From the NCBI GenBank assembly GCA_947038155.1, contig CAMQVH010000012.1, positions 1 through 64,000 on the forward strand: 64,000 nucleotides of DNA, given 5' to 3'. The position numbers and the translations under genes are program-made. Source of the stretch: an uncultured Bacteroides sp. Its GTDB lineage: Bacteria; Bacteroidota; Bacteroidia; Bacteroidales; Bacteroidaceae. Shown here one piece after another: positions 27,035-34,716 of this stretch. The notes beneath the pieces were generated by a model. That model saw only the letters and a list, made by a program, of their open reading frames with translations. It made no database searches and was not told where the DNA came from. Numbering within the stretch: position 1 is the stretch's first letter; each line of letters opens with the position of its first letter.

Positions 27035-27231
27035 TCAGTATCTCCGATAGGAAAATTTATCTTAATCGGTGGTTTTGTGCCCGATTTAACGTACTCGAAA
27101 ATCATATTCGACAAATCAAATAATGAAACCGATTCTGACATGTTGAAACGAAGTCCTTTCGGAGGTTGCTTGTTGATTGAGATCAATACAGCTTGTTTCA
27201 AACAAAATTTTCTTAGTTCTTCATCTGTCAT
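27031..27231 (-). CDS. Hypothetical protein near prophage end, 66 aa
   Basis: The frame opens at 27378 but the ATG at 27231 (MTDEELRKFCLKQAV) begins the credible part. The product is small and polar with NKQPPKGLRFNMSESVSLFDLSNMIFEYVKSG. It converges with the small fragment at 26984-27034. No family is recognised. Confidence 0.5.
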   Translation of the reverse strand: MTDEELRKFCLKQAVLISINKQPPKGLRFNMSESVSLFDLSNMIFEYVKSGTKPPIKINFPIGDTD

Positions 27232-27429
27232 AATAGTATTTTTACTATTAGCCGAATAAACTAGAAACAGGTAGCTCAATTGTAATAAATAAAAAATAGA
27301 ATGAGAAATAAAAATGAACATAAAAACAGTATTTAAAAATCGTTTTTTACTTCCGCTTGTCGGAGGCTTAAAAAACAATCGTTATAACTAATTAATTATT
27401 AATCAGATAGGCACGTTTTTGAATTAATA

Positions 27430-27473
27430 CTGGCAGTGTCGAGGTGATCGGTTCGAGTCCGATACGCTCCACA
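27430..27473 (+). other. 3' tRNA fragment at the prophage/element junction
   Basis: The stretch ATCGG-TTCGAGT-CCGAT (27448-27464) is a complete T-arm followed by ACGCTCC-A, the 3' acceptor strand and discriminator. The matching 5' acceptor GGAGCGT, D-arm and anticodon arm are absent upstream. It is therefore a duplicated 3' end left by integration, not a working tRNA. Confidence 0.75.
27456..27473 (+). repeat. Attachment repeat, left copy (18 bp)
   Basis: This 18-base sequence is identical to 53822-53839. It covers the end of a tRNA T-loop, T-stem and acceptor 3' strand, the usual crossover region for tyrosine integrases. Confidence 0.85.
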
Positions 27474-27489
27474 CATATAAGATATAAAA

Positions 27490-27504
27490 CTCTGATTTTC
27501 AGAG
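27490..27504 (+). terminator. Terminator behind the left attachment repeat
   Basis: CTCTGA/TCAGAG hairpin followed by CTTTTTCTTTTTTT. It probably ends transcription of the tRNA regenerated by integration, matching the chromosomal terminator beyond the right repeat. Confidence 0.65.
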
Positions 27505-27726
27505 CTTTTTCTTTTTTTATCAATCTCATTATTCCCCCATCCTATTCCCCGCTTTAAAAACGCTGTATTTATATTTATTTAACAATGATTCATTCTTACT
27601 ACCCTCCAAACAATACTCCCCCCTCTTTTATTAACCTTATCATCTCTGCCACAGCTAACAACAAAAAAAGGAAATACACAGTAATCATCCGCATATCCCC
27701 TTCAAATAACATATTCAAGATTTACA

Positions 27727-27959
27727 CTATAACTTTTCTATTTCCTCTTTAGATATACCTGTAGCCTGTGGAATTAGATCAATAGCTACTCCTAGTTTTT
27801 CAGATTATGAGCATTATTCAAATTGGCTTCACTTACTCCTCCTTCTTTCCTTTTAATCAGCCCTTTATTCAGCCCTTTCTCAATATCTTTCGCTCTTCCT
27901 TCATCTCATTCCGTATTGATATTATCCCCGAAGAATTATCGAATATAATGCGTACACTA
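27727..27959 (-). pseudogene. Decayed C-terminus of an Rpn/PD-(D/E)XK transposase-like protein
   Basis: Pieces in shifted frames read IIFDNSSGIISIRNEM, then KGLNKGLIKRKEGGVSEANLNNAHNL, then LGVAIDLIPQATGISKEEIEKL and stop. The repeated KGL-KG and the ATGISKEEIEKL ending are typical of the C-terminal tail of Rpn-family nucleases in Bacteroidota. At least two frameshifts break it and the N-terminal nuclease domain is gone. The rest of the 27.5-28.17 kb gap shows no other gene. Confidence 0.6.
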
Positions 27960-28173
27960 TCTCTACTAACTAATACAAATAAATTGATTAAGTAATTTAT
28001 ACTTTTAAGATGATAATACCTAAGCGTCATCATTCTGTAAAAAGGACATTACTAATGCTTAATTATGAAATATTTTATATAAATCACTTATTCACAGAAC
28101 AATATGTTAAATAAAAAAATAGTCAAATTATATTCTCTATAACAATATTATTACACCACAATTATGATGCACG

Positions 28174-28515
28174 CTAGAGTTTATTTATTTCCAACTTTGG
28201 ACTTTGTATATAATAGAAATCACCTTTATTATCTATTGCTATCCAAATAACATCTTCAATTCTTATTATATCACAAGTATCTTCTTTAATAGTAATGGCA
28301 TGACGCCAACATTCGTAACGTTTATATGCAATATCATCATTGATATTAAACATTTTTTTTATATCTTCTAGAATAGAATTATTATGTTCATCTTCATAAG
28401 TATTATTAAACCTTAATTGTCGATTATTTATTTCTATCACACCAATTCTTGGTAAAAAAACACGTTTCCCTTGCTTCAACCTTTTTGCAATTATTTTATT
28501 CAAAGTTATCTTCAT
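28174..28515 (-). CDS. Hypothetical protein with HU-like N-terminus, 113 aa
   Basis: The longer frame starts inside the upstream gene. The ATG at 28515 (MKITLNKIIAKRLKQGKRVFLPRIGVIEINN) fits better, leaving a 4-base gap to the upstream stop. The KxVxLPxxGxIEI segment resembles the first part of HU-like domains of Bacteroidota. The rest is charged. It is the last gene of the three-gene minus-strand operon. The HU resemblance is weak. Confidence 0.5.
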   Translation of the reverse strand: MKITLNKIIAKRLKQGKRVFLPRIGVIEINNRQLRFNNTYEDEHNNSILEDIKKMFNINDDIAYKRYECWRHAITIKEDTCDIIRIEDVIWIAIDNKGDFYYIQSPKLEINKL

Positions 28516-28519
28516 ATGA

Positions 28520-30214
28520 CTAAGCTTTACTGTATTTTCTAAAACTTGCAGCAGTTTGAAATATACCAAATGCTACCATTATTTTCCCAATTAAACAAAT
28601 TAAAGTATATAATAAACCTTTAGATTGAAAATCATCTAAAAAAGTGGAAGGCAGCCATAAGAAATTAAGAACTTCAATCCAAAAATGAACATTAAATAAA
28701 AACAAATCTTTCATTCCGCCATAAAAAACTAAGTCTTGCGTTAATAACATCAAAGCAAAAGTAAAGATGAAAGATGTAAAAAATGTAAATAAAATACCTT
28801 TCATCCAACTTTGTCCATAATCATTACTCCAATAGTTTAATTTCATTATAGTGATTTCATCAATATTACTTAGTTTCTTTTTAAAAGAATACATTTCAAA
28901 TTCTTTATTATAAATTTTCATTTCTATTTCTCGATATTTTAAAGCCATAACTATATCTCCTTCTTTCTCTTTTTCATGCCTTAGGAGATAAGCTGTTTCA
29001 CGATTTACAGGTCGAAAACAAACATTTGAATTTGTTATCATTTTACCAGTAGAAGTAGAGTTCGTTAAATCTATATCTTTAATATTTGTATCTTTCAATA
29101 TTAAAGAACCAATTATTGAAGAAGATTTCATTTCAAAACTATCAATATCGGAATTATATATAGAAAACATTCCCAATATGTTGCAATAATTACATTTAAA
29201 CACATCTTTCTTTACAAAGAGTCCTTCGATTATTACAATAGAGTGTTTTGAAAATATGGACTTATCAAATGAAATATAATCTAACAAGCTATTTTTTTGC
29301 TTATTGGTATAGCAACTAACAGACATTAACGAATCCGACCAAATATTGGTAAATAGCAATTCTATCTTTTTCCCACGTATATTATTTAAATAAATTGGAG
29401 AATAAAAGTGCGAATATGAGAATGACACAGAAGTAAAAATAGAATATTCAGATGTAATTGTATCCCCAAAAGAGCATTTCTCAAATTCTATTCTAGAAGA
29501 AAACAAAGCATAAGATATAGAAAGTACAGACCTAAAATTTGCACCATTGAATGAAACTAATCCCTTGCAATTAATATTATCTAAAACGATCTTAGATGCT
29601 TCTTGTTTATTTTCACCCCAAACTGTATTCTGAAATAACACCTTATTACGAAAAAAACAATTACTAAAATCGGCATCTTTATTGAATCGTGAATAATTAA
29701 AATCAACTGTATCCTTAAATTCTGCACACCATAAGTCTACTTGTCCTGAAAAAACACATTCACGAAAATAAGCTTCTTGCATAAACTCCACCCCCCAAAA
29801 GAAAGTATCCCTAACAAAAAAAGCCTGATTAAAAGAAGTGATGCCTCTAAAGATTGTATTACTAAAATATGAATATCCATTCACTTTACATTTAGAAAAT
29901 TCACTACTTTCACAAATGTTTTCCCAAAAATATAAATTTCCCAATATTTCTGTGTCATAAAATGAAATACCTTTTAACAAGGTACAATTTGTGATTCGAA
30001 TATTGTCAATGACAATATTTTGTTTCGCTGCATACTGAAGAATGTTTTTAATATTTAGTTTACAGTTAATAACAACATTGTCGAGATTTAGTTTACCATG
30101 TTGCTCTACCAAATGTAAAACTTCCATTTCGTTTAATAATGTTCTTTTATCATTATTATCAAGTGCATAATAAAAATCTAATATCTTACAAAGATTCTCA
30201 TTTTTAGTTCCCAT
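28520..30214 (-). CDS. Pentapeptide-repeat membrane protein, 564 aa
   Basis: Residues about 70-400 consist of many degenerate pentapeptide-type repeats with F at i and A/C/S at i-2 (SFYDTEI, SYFSNTIF, ADFSNCFF, VSFNGANF and more), which should build a right-handed quadrilateral beta helix. Two C-terminal hydrophobic segments (about 475-500 and 535-555), with a loop between, resemble the membrane part of pentapeptide/ion-channel fusion proteins. No DNA gyrase or ATPase motif is seen. It is one base after the SGNH hydrolase gene, indicating coupling. Function is unknown; membrane sensing or defence is possible. Confidence 0.72.
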   Translation of the reverse strand: MGTKNENLCKILDFYYALDNNDKRTLLNEMEVLHLVEQHGKLNLDNVVINCKLNIKNILQYAAKQNIVIDNIRITNCTLLKGISFYDTEILGNLYFWENICESSEFSKCKVNGYSYFSNTIFRGITSFNQAFFVRDTFFWGVEFMQEAYFRECVFSGQVDLWCAEFKDTVDFNYSRFNKDADFSNCFFRNKVLFQNTVWGENKQEASKIVLDNINCKGLVSFNGANFRSVLSISYALFSSRIEFEKCSFGDTITSEYSIFTSVSFSYSHFYSPIYLNNIRGKKIELLFTNIWSDSLMSVSCYTNKQKNSLLDYISFDKSIFSKHSIVIIEGLFVKKDVFKCNYCNILGMFSIYNSDIDSFEMKSSSIIGSLILKDTNIKDIDLTNSTSTGKMITNSNVCFRPVNRETAYLLRHEKEKEGDIVMALKYREIEMKIYNKEFEMYSFKKKLSNIDEITIMKLNYWSNDYGQSWMKGILFTFFTSFIFTFALMLLTQDLVFYGGMKDLFLFNVHFWIEVLNFLWLPSTFLDDFQSKGLLYTLICLIGKIMVAFGIFQTAASFRKYSKA

Positions 30215-30215
30215 C

Positions 30216-30698
30216 TTATTTGGCGTTTAGTAGTTTTAGTAATTCACGATATATTATATAATGTCCTTCATTATTTGGGTGTATTTTATCTTTTCTAAGA
30301 AGATTACTATTCCCTTTAAAGCACAAATTCAAATCACAAAATAAAGTATTCTCCTTTATCGATACATTTTTTATAATATTATTCTTACTAGAGTCAACAA
30401 GGAGGTTACATAAAATAATTCTATCTGTTAATCGTTTAATATGTCTAACAAGCTGTATTAATTGACGTTCTTTTAAAATTCCATTTGTTCCAATAAATAT
30501 CACACATTGATTGGAATGATTGTTCAGTTTATCCAGTTTTGATATAACTGAAAATATATCATCGCCACATCCTGCTTTTAATAAAATGTGAAAGCCAGCT
30601 AATTCTGATAGCATATCAACAAAAGAATGTTCATTCTTCTGTAAACCGTAACCTACGGAAATACTGTCGCCGATAATCATCAATCTTTTATTTTCCAT
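30216..30698 (-). CDS. SGNH/GDSL hydrolase, 160 aa
   Basis: Conserved blocks are visible: MIIGDSISVGYG with nucleophile Ser near residue 12, a Gly in LKAGCGDDI, Asn in VIFIGTNGI and the catalytic pair in DKIHPNNEGH. No signal peptide, so it is cytoplasmic. Small SGNH hydrolases cleave esters on lipids, sugars or proteins. It is the first gene of the operon and the stop abuts the pentapeptide protein start. Confidence 0.82.
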   Translation of the reverse strand: MENKRLMIIGDSISVGYGLQKNEHSFVDMLSELAGFHILLKAGCGDDIFSVISKLDKLNNHSNQCVIFIGTNGILKERQLIQLVRHIKRLTDRIILCNLLVDSSKNNIIKNVSIKENTLFCDLNLCFKGNSNLLRKDKIHPNNEGHYIIYRELLKLLNAK

Positions 30699-30934
30699 AT
30701 TTCAATCTTCCACTGAGTATAAGGTCGAAAACAAAATTAATCATATTCAATCTAATTACAACATTTTTTCTTAATTTTTGCTGAGCAATATTGCTATTGT
30801 AGAATATTGTCATATGCATAAATAAAGACTTATATGAATGTAAGGCTCAACTTCTTTTTACTACCATTAAACTCTTGCATCTCAAATGTAATAAATATAA
30901 CTTTCTACTATTCGCCCAAACCCTTTGAAAGCCT

Positions 30935-31125
30935 TATATATGAGAAAGAACAAATAGATAAGAAATAAAAAACATATAAGCGGTTGGGTAATGCTAAAAA
31001 CAAAACATTATCGCACCGAGAGACTAAATCCCTATTTTCAGTTTTGATTATACAAGTTATGATCACTGGAAGTGGGGATTTTCTCGTATCTATATTCTTT
31101 CGACATAGGGAGCTAAAGGCTCTCT
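30935..31125 (+). ncRNA. Candidate structured noncoding RNA A
   Basis: A promoter-like TTCG-N20-TATATATG (30911-30942) precedes a region with no gene. A long stem pairs CGAGA (31017-31021), AAATCCC (31026-31032) and TTTCAG (31036-31041) with CTGGAA (31066-31071), GGGATTT (31075-31081) and TCTCG (31082-31086). It ends in a terminator AGGGAGC/GCTCTCT (31097-31115) with a T-rich tail. The first part resembles the stretch at 34311-34370. Short reading frames here lack any plausible start signal. Confidence 0.55.
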
Positions 31126-31127
31126 TT
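31097..31127 (+). terminator. Intrinsic terminator of RNA A
   Basis: Seven-base stem AGGGAGC/GCTCTCT with loop TAAAG and a TTTATTTTTTT tail. Confidence 0.7.
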
Positions 31128-31169
31128 ATTTTTTTCTTCTCACCACTTACCACCCACTTCTATTCATTT

Positions 31170-31185
31170 GAAAGCCTTATTTATG
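31170..31185 (+). promoter_or_regulatory. Repeated GAAAGCCTTAT box, copy 2
   Basis: GAAAGCCTTATTTATG here matches GAAAGCCTTATATATG at 30927-30942 and AAAAGCCTTATATTTG at 34307-34322. Each contains a -7-like TAnnnATG or TAnnTTTG box and precedes a transcription unit in the same direction. It is probably a shared promoter or activator site. Confidence 0.5.
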
Positions 31186-31232
31186 AATTAAAACAATGAA
31201 TTATTAACAATTAAAGAATAGGAGAAATAACA

Positions 31233-31379
31233 ATGAAAAAAGTAAAATTGATTATTGAAGTAGTAAAATTTATCGGGTTATTAGCCCATTTACTAGAAGC
31301 GTTTGAGTTTATAGAATCCTTTATTAAGAGAAGAGCTCAAAAAAAAGTAAATCCGGTTGGATTTAAAACAGAAGAATGA
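31233..31379 (+). CDS. Small basic amphipathic protein, 48 aa
   Basis: A 49-codon frame starts behind AGGAG (about 8 bases upstream). The peptide MKKVKLIIEVVKFIGLLAHLL then EAFEFIESFIKRRAQ looks like one hydrophobic helix with a basic tail, suitable for membrane association. It resembles the following 42-residue protein in layout. Function unknown. Confidence 0.55.
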   Translation: MKKVKLIIEVVKFIGLLAHLLEAFEFIESFIKRRAQKKVNPVGFKTEE

Positions 31380-31381
31380 TT

Positions 31382-31510
31382 ATGACTAAATTCGAGAAGA
31401 TCGAAACTGGTCTGATTATCGTTTTTGAGGTCGTACTATGTACGCTTAAAAATGGAAAGAAATTTAGAAACCTTTTGAAGAAGAAGGTCTCAAAAACAAA
31501 AACAGAGTAA
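31382..31510 (+). CDS. Small basic amphipathic protein, 42 aa
   Basis: A 43-codon frame begins two bases after the previous stop. MTKFEKIETGLIIVFEVVLC followed by a Lys-rich tail has the same hydrophobic-then-basic layout as the preceding protein. The two may be paralogues. It lies 24 bases before the DUF3871 gene and is likely co-transcribed. Confidence 0.5.
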   Translation: MTKFEKIETGLIIVFEVVLCTLKNGKKFRNLLKKKVSKTKTE

Positions 31511-31534
31511 GAAACAATTTAAAAACAAATAAAT

Positions 31535-32560
31535 ATGGAAACAATTTTATTAACAGCACCATCTCAGAATATGATGATGGTAAGATCAAATGATTGGAAA
31601 CAAGACGTAGAAGATGCAGTTCTTATTAGAGAACAACCACAAAAACGTTCACCATTCATAGAAGCAAACACAACAGAGGTGACTTTAGATCATCTCAGGA
31701 ATGAATGTATTATACCCGTGTTTTCTAAGGACAACGAGGTATGTATATCACATCAAAGTTTCATAGAATCAGTTTATGAAGCAACCAAAGATTTTTATCA
31801 TGGGGAGACGATTTGTATCCCAGACATAAGAGTCAGCCATATAGTTAAAGGAAGAATACCAGAAGCGATCAATAAAAGAACAGATCAACTACTGGAATCG
31901 GACAAAACAATGTATTATGAAAGGATGATTTTCAATATAGAAATCCCGACAATTCATCAGGACGTAAATGGGAATCAATTACACTTATCAATCACAGGCT
32001 GTAAAAGCTATGGGAGAGATAACTTATCGGGAAAAATGACAGCGCAAAAATTTAGTATTGCTGTCGGATTCCTAAATCTTGCCTGTACTAACCAATGTCT
32101 ATCAACGGACGGGTACAAGGAAGAAATAAGAGCAACAAGTTCAAGGGATTTATATCAATTCACCTTAGACTTGTTCAGCCAATATAATGTAGCAAAACAT
32201 ATTCACCTAATGCGGTCGCTTGGTGATACTATGCTCACAGAACACCAGTTCTGTCAAATCTTAGGAAGAATGAGATTATATAACTATTTGCCCCAACATC
32301 AACAAAAGGAACTCCCCCGACTACTCATCACAGATAGCCAGATCAACAATGTGGCTAAACAATATATCCATGATGATAATTTTGCCGGAAATAATGGAAA
32401 ATTAAGTATGTGGAAGTTCTATAACTTGATCACAGGAGCAAACAAAAATAGTTATCTCGATTCATTCCTAGGACGTAGCGTTAATGCAACAGAAGTATCA
32501 TTGGGACTAACAGAAGCATTGAATCACAAAGACGAAGCGTATTCATGGTTTATCGAATAG
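31535..32560 (+). CDS. DUF3871 family protein, 341 aa
   Basis: The sequence follows the DUF3871 pattern of Bacteroidota mobile elements: VTLDHLRNECIIPVFSKDNEVCISHQSFIESV near the start, AINKRTDQLLESDKTMYYERM, then GNQLHLSITGCKSYGRDNLSGKMTAQKFSIAVGFLNLACTN. A late GKLSMWKFYNLITGANKNSYLDSFLGR segment is similar to DUF932-type proteins. Function is not known, but such genes are typical of plasmid- or ICE-like elements. A terminator at 32591-32624 ends the unit. Confidence 0.82.
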   Translation: METILLTAPSQNMMMVRSNDWKQDVEDAVLIREQPQKRSPFIEANTTEVTLDHLRNECIIPVFSKDNEVCISHQSFIESVYEATKDFYHGETICIPDIRVSHIVKGRIPEAINKRTDQLLESDKTMYYERMIFNIEIPTIHQDVNGNQLHLSITGCKSYGRDNLSGKMTAQKFSIAVGFLNLACTNQCLSTDGYKEEIRATSSRDLYQFTLDLFSQYNVAKHIHLMRSLGDTMLTEHQFCQILGRMRLYNYLPQHQQKELPRLLITDSQINNVAKQYIHDDNFAGNNGKLSMWKFYNLITGANKNSYLDSFLGRSVNATEVSLGLTEALNHKDEAYSWFIE

Positions 32561-32590
32561 CCAGAGAGAATATGATTTGTATTATCCGAA

Positions 32591-32635
32591 GAGGGTATCA
32601 CTAATAAAAAACAGTGGTATCCTCTTTTTATTTTT
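32591..32635 (+). terminator. Terminator after DUF3871 gene
   Basis: A 12-pair stem (GAGGGTATCACT with AGTGGTATCCTC, including wobble pairs) followed by TTTTTATTTTT. Confidence 0.8.
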
Positions 32636-32656
32636 AAACAACTAAAAAAAATAGAT

Positions 32657-32902
32657 ATGAAAGATTTAAGATTAAAGTTCAAAGGGATTGATGATTGGAA
32701 TCGTCCTGTGTTTATGGATGATAACGGTCGGTATTTTGGTGATACAGACCATCTATTTGATTATACAGCTAGTAAAGATGATGTCCTTAATTTCTACAGG
32801 AATATGCCACTGAATAATTGTATCTGCTATTTTGGTCAGCAGTTCGGTTGTGAACCAATGGGAATAGAGATTAAGTCAAATGTAAAAATCATATTAGAAT
32901 AA
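32657..32902 (+). CDS. Hypothetical protein, 81 aa
   Basis: A polar, aromatic-rich small protein (LKFKGIDDWNRPVFMDDNGRYFGD) with a beta-rich look, of a kind seen in Bacteroidota elements. No function can be assigned. It is first of a three-gene group ending at the terminator near 33509. Confidence 0.6.
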   Translation: MKDLRLKFKGIDDWNRPVFMDDNGRYFGDTDHLFDYTASKDDVLNFYRNMPLNNCICYFGQQFGCEPMGIEIKSNVKIILE

Positions 32903-32921
32903 ACACTTTAAATGAAATGTT

Positions 32922-33197
32922 ATGGAAAGATTTGAATTAGAAAACAGTAGAGAATTTAAGGCAGCAATGGAATTGGAAAATGCTTTAAATGATATGTGTT
33001 TTGATTATAAGAAGTTTGCCGAGAGTATCAAGTACTTTCATCCAACTCTACAGCAGTCTTTGTTCAGATTGATCAGGGAGATTATCTATGTTCAGGCAGA
33101 TGACAGCAGATATTATGATGCTAGAAACAAAGCCTCACATGAAGTAGCAAAACTCCTGAAAGAGATCATAGAAAATGAATGCTTACCTTATATATAG
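32922..33197 (+). CDS. Hypothetical helical protein, 91 aa
   Basis: It is all-helical and charged, with a QSLFRLIREIIYVQ segment. It overlaps the next gene by 23 bases. Unknown function. Confidence 0.6.
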   Translation: MERFELENSREFKAAMELENALNDMCFDYKKFAESIKYFHPTLQQSLFRLIREIIYVQADDSRYYDARNKASHEVAKLLKEIIENECLPYI

Positions 33198-33438
33198 GAC
33201 TATGTATCTAGAATGTACTTGTTCGCAGATCTCGATAGAGAAATGGAAACAGAAAATGAAAAACAGCCGACCACTCAATTATGGTTGGTTAGTAAGACGG
33301 ATCAAGAAACAGCTACCTTTATTATATAAGGAGCTATGTTTGGAATTCTATAATCCGTGGGAGAATCAATGTAGGGTGAATCGAGATTACTACATTCTCG
33401 TTCATTCAGCGATAGAGTATTTTATAAGAAAAGAGTAA
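33175..33438 (+). CDS. Hypothetical protein, 87 aa
   Basis: The start lies inside the preceding gene; the next in-frame Met at residue 10 is an alternative. It is basic in the middle (IEKWKQKMKN, LVRRIKKQLPLLYKE), so it may bind nucleic acid. A terminator follows at 33481-33514. Confidence 0.5.
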   Translation: MNAYLIYRTMYLECTCSQISIEKWKQKMKNSRPLNYGWLVRRIKKQLPLLYKELCLEFYNPWENQCRVNRDYYILVHSAIEYFIRKE

Positions 33439-33480
33439 ATATCAGAAAAAAGAAAATCTGATATGCTTAATCAAATGAAA

Positions 33481-33514
33481 GAGGAGACTGCTTTGCGGTG
33501 GTTATCCTCTTTTT
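33481..33514 (+). terminator. Terminator after the 33175 gene
   Basis: GAGGA/TCCTC stem with inner partial pairing and a TTTTT tail. Confidence 0.65.
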
Positions 33515-33601
33515 GTGTTCAAATCAAGAGTGTGTTCAAATAAATCTGATAGACGGTTTGGAATACATCTTTTTGTGTTATCAATTTAATCAAAGAATAA
33601 T

Positions 33602-34252
33602 ATGGAAACAAAAAATAAAACAGCAGTAATTTACGCTCGTGTCAGTTCAAACAATGATAGACAGGACACAAGTAGACAAATTAAGGATTTGGAAAATTAT
33701 GCTAAGTCACAAAATATAGAAATAGTGAATATCTACGAAGAGCATATCTCAGGTGCAAAGAAAATTGAGGAAAGGCAGATTCTAGGAGAATGTTTAAAAT
33801 ACTGTAAACGTGAATCTGTGAATTTCTTGCTTCTCTCAGAATTAAGTAGACTTGGTAGATCAACATTACAAGTGTTACGGAGTCTAGAAATGTTACACGA
33901 ATCCAAAGTATCGGTTTACATACAGAACTTAGGACTTTATACACTCCAATCAAACGGAGAAGTTAATCCCATTGCCAGTATCATGGTGACAGTACTAGCC
34001 GAAATGGCAAACATAGAACGAAGTAATATCCAGTATCGCTTAAATTCCGGCAGAGCAAATTATATCTCAAATGAAGGTAAGCTAGGTAGAAAAACTGGTT
34101 CAACTAAAACAGAGGAAAAGAAGAAAGAGGAATATAAGGAGACTATTATCTTGTTAAAGAAAGGATATAGCGTCCGGAATATTGCTAAACTTCAAGGAAT
34201 CGGGATTTCAACAGTCCAGAGAATTAAAAATCAATTTTTGAGCGATAAATAG
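33602..34252 (+). CDS. Serine recombinase, resolvase/invertase type
   Basis: This 216-residue protein has the catalytic domain of small serine recombinases: AVIYARVSSNNDRQDTSRQ with the nucleophilic Ser near residue 15, then LLSELSRLGRSTLQVLRSLE with the conserved Arg pair. An E-helix region EMANIERSNIQYRLNSGR follows. A C-terminal HTH (YSVRNIAKLQGIGISTVQRIK) binds the site. Resolution of element multimers or inversion of a nearby site are both possible. It is followed by a UUCG-loop terminator and then the large foldback region. Confidence 0.88.
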   Translation: METKNKTAVIYARVSSNNDRQDTSRQIKDLENYAKSQNIEIVNIYEEHISGAKKIEERQILGECLKYCKRESVNFLLLSELSRLGRSTLQVLRSLEMLHESKVSVYIQNLGLYTLQSNGEVNPIASIMVTVLAEMANIERSNIQYRLNSGRANYISNEGKLGRKTGSTKTEEKKKEEYKETIILLKKGYSVRNIAKLQGIGISTVQRIKNQFLSDK

Positions 34253-34259
34253 AAATTAA

Positions 34260-34282
34260 GGGAGCTTCGGCTCTCTTTTTTT
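34260..34282 (+). terminator. Terminator after serine recombinase gene
   Basis: GGGAGC-TTCG-GCTCTC stem-loop with a seven-T tail. Confidence 0.85.
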
Positions 34283-34314
34283 ACTTTTCACCGTCTTTGA
34301 TAACGAAAAAGCCT

Positions 34315-34650
34315 TATATTTGGAAAGGAAACAAGAAAAATAAATACTCATAAGTGAGTGCTAAATATTGGAAAACGTTTATCTTTGTAACGCTGGAAAA
34401 ATTCTAGCAGACATAAGAAGTGCGTTAAAAGTTCTACTACTTAAACTACCACATTAAGAAGCAAAGAGAACACCAATAACATGCACTCACTTTTTTTGTT
34501 TCTGTATATGCCCAAGTATATACGGCATTTTGCTGTTTATATACTTATCAGACATATTCAACATGAGGGGTGATGCTTTGGTTCTCTTTGCAGGGTGTGG
34601 TAGCCCTTAGTAGTAGGATCGAATGCAAAGCCTCTCTTTTTATGTCCATA
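34315..34650 (+). ncRNA. Candidate structured noncoding RNA B or structured leader
   Basis: A -7-like TATATTTG (34315-34322) precedes more than 300 bases without a gene. Nested complementary blocks occur: GACATAA (34410-34416) with TTATGTC near 34640, GCGTT with AATGC, CTACTAC (34434-34440) with GTAGTAG (34610-34616), CTACCACA (34446-34453) with TGTGGTAG (34596-34603), and GCAAAGAGAAC (34461-34471) with GTTCTCTTTGC (34581-34591). An inner AAGTATATA/TATATACTT hairpin sits at the tip. The unequal spacers fit RNA internal loops better than a DNA inverted repeat. Confidence 0.58.
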
Positions 34651-34716
34651 CTTAAGTTAATCTTTTAAAGATTGCTGAATTCGAGAGAGCTTATAGGCGT
34701 ATAGGAGGACAAAATT

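Noticed and set aside
27807..27995. 62-codon plus-strand frame
   Set aside because: Antisense of the decayed Rpn-like coding sequence, which gives recognisable peptide pieces on the minus strand.
34410..34646. Classical invertible promoter controlled by the serine recombinase
   Set aside because: The arms are broken into 5-11 base blocks with unequal spacers, unlike the near-perfect inverted repeats of known Bacteroides invertases. RNA structure explains it better, though inversion is not excluded.
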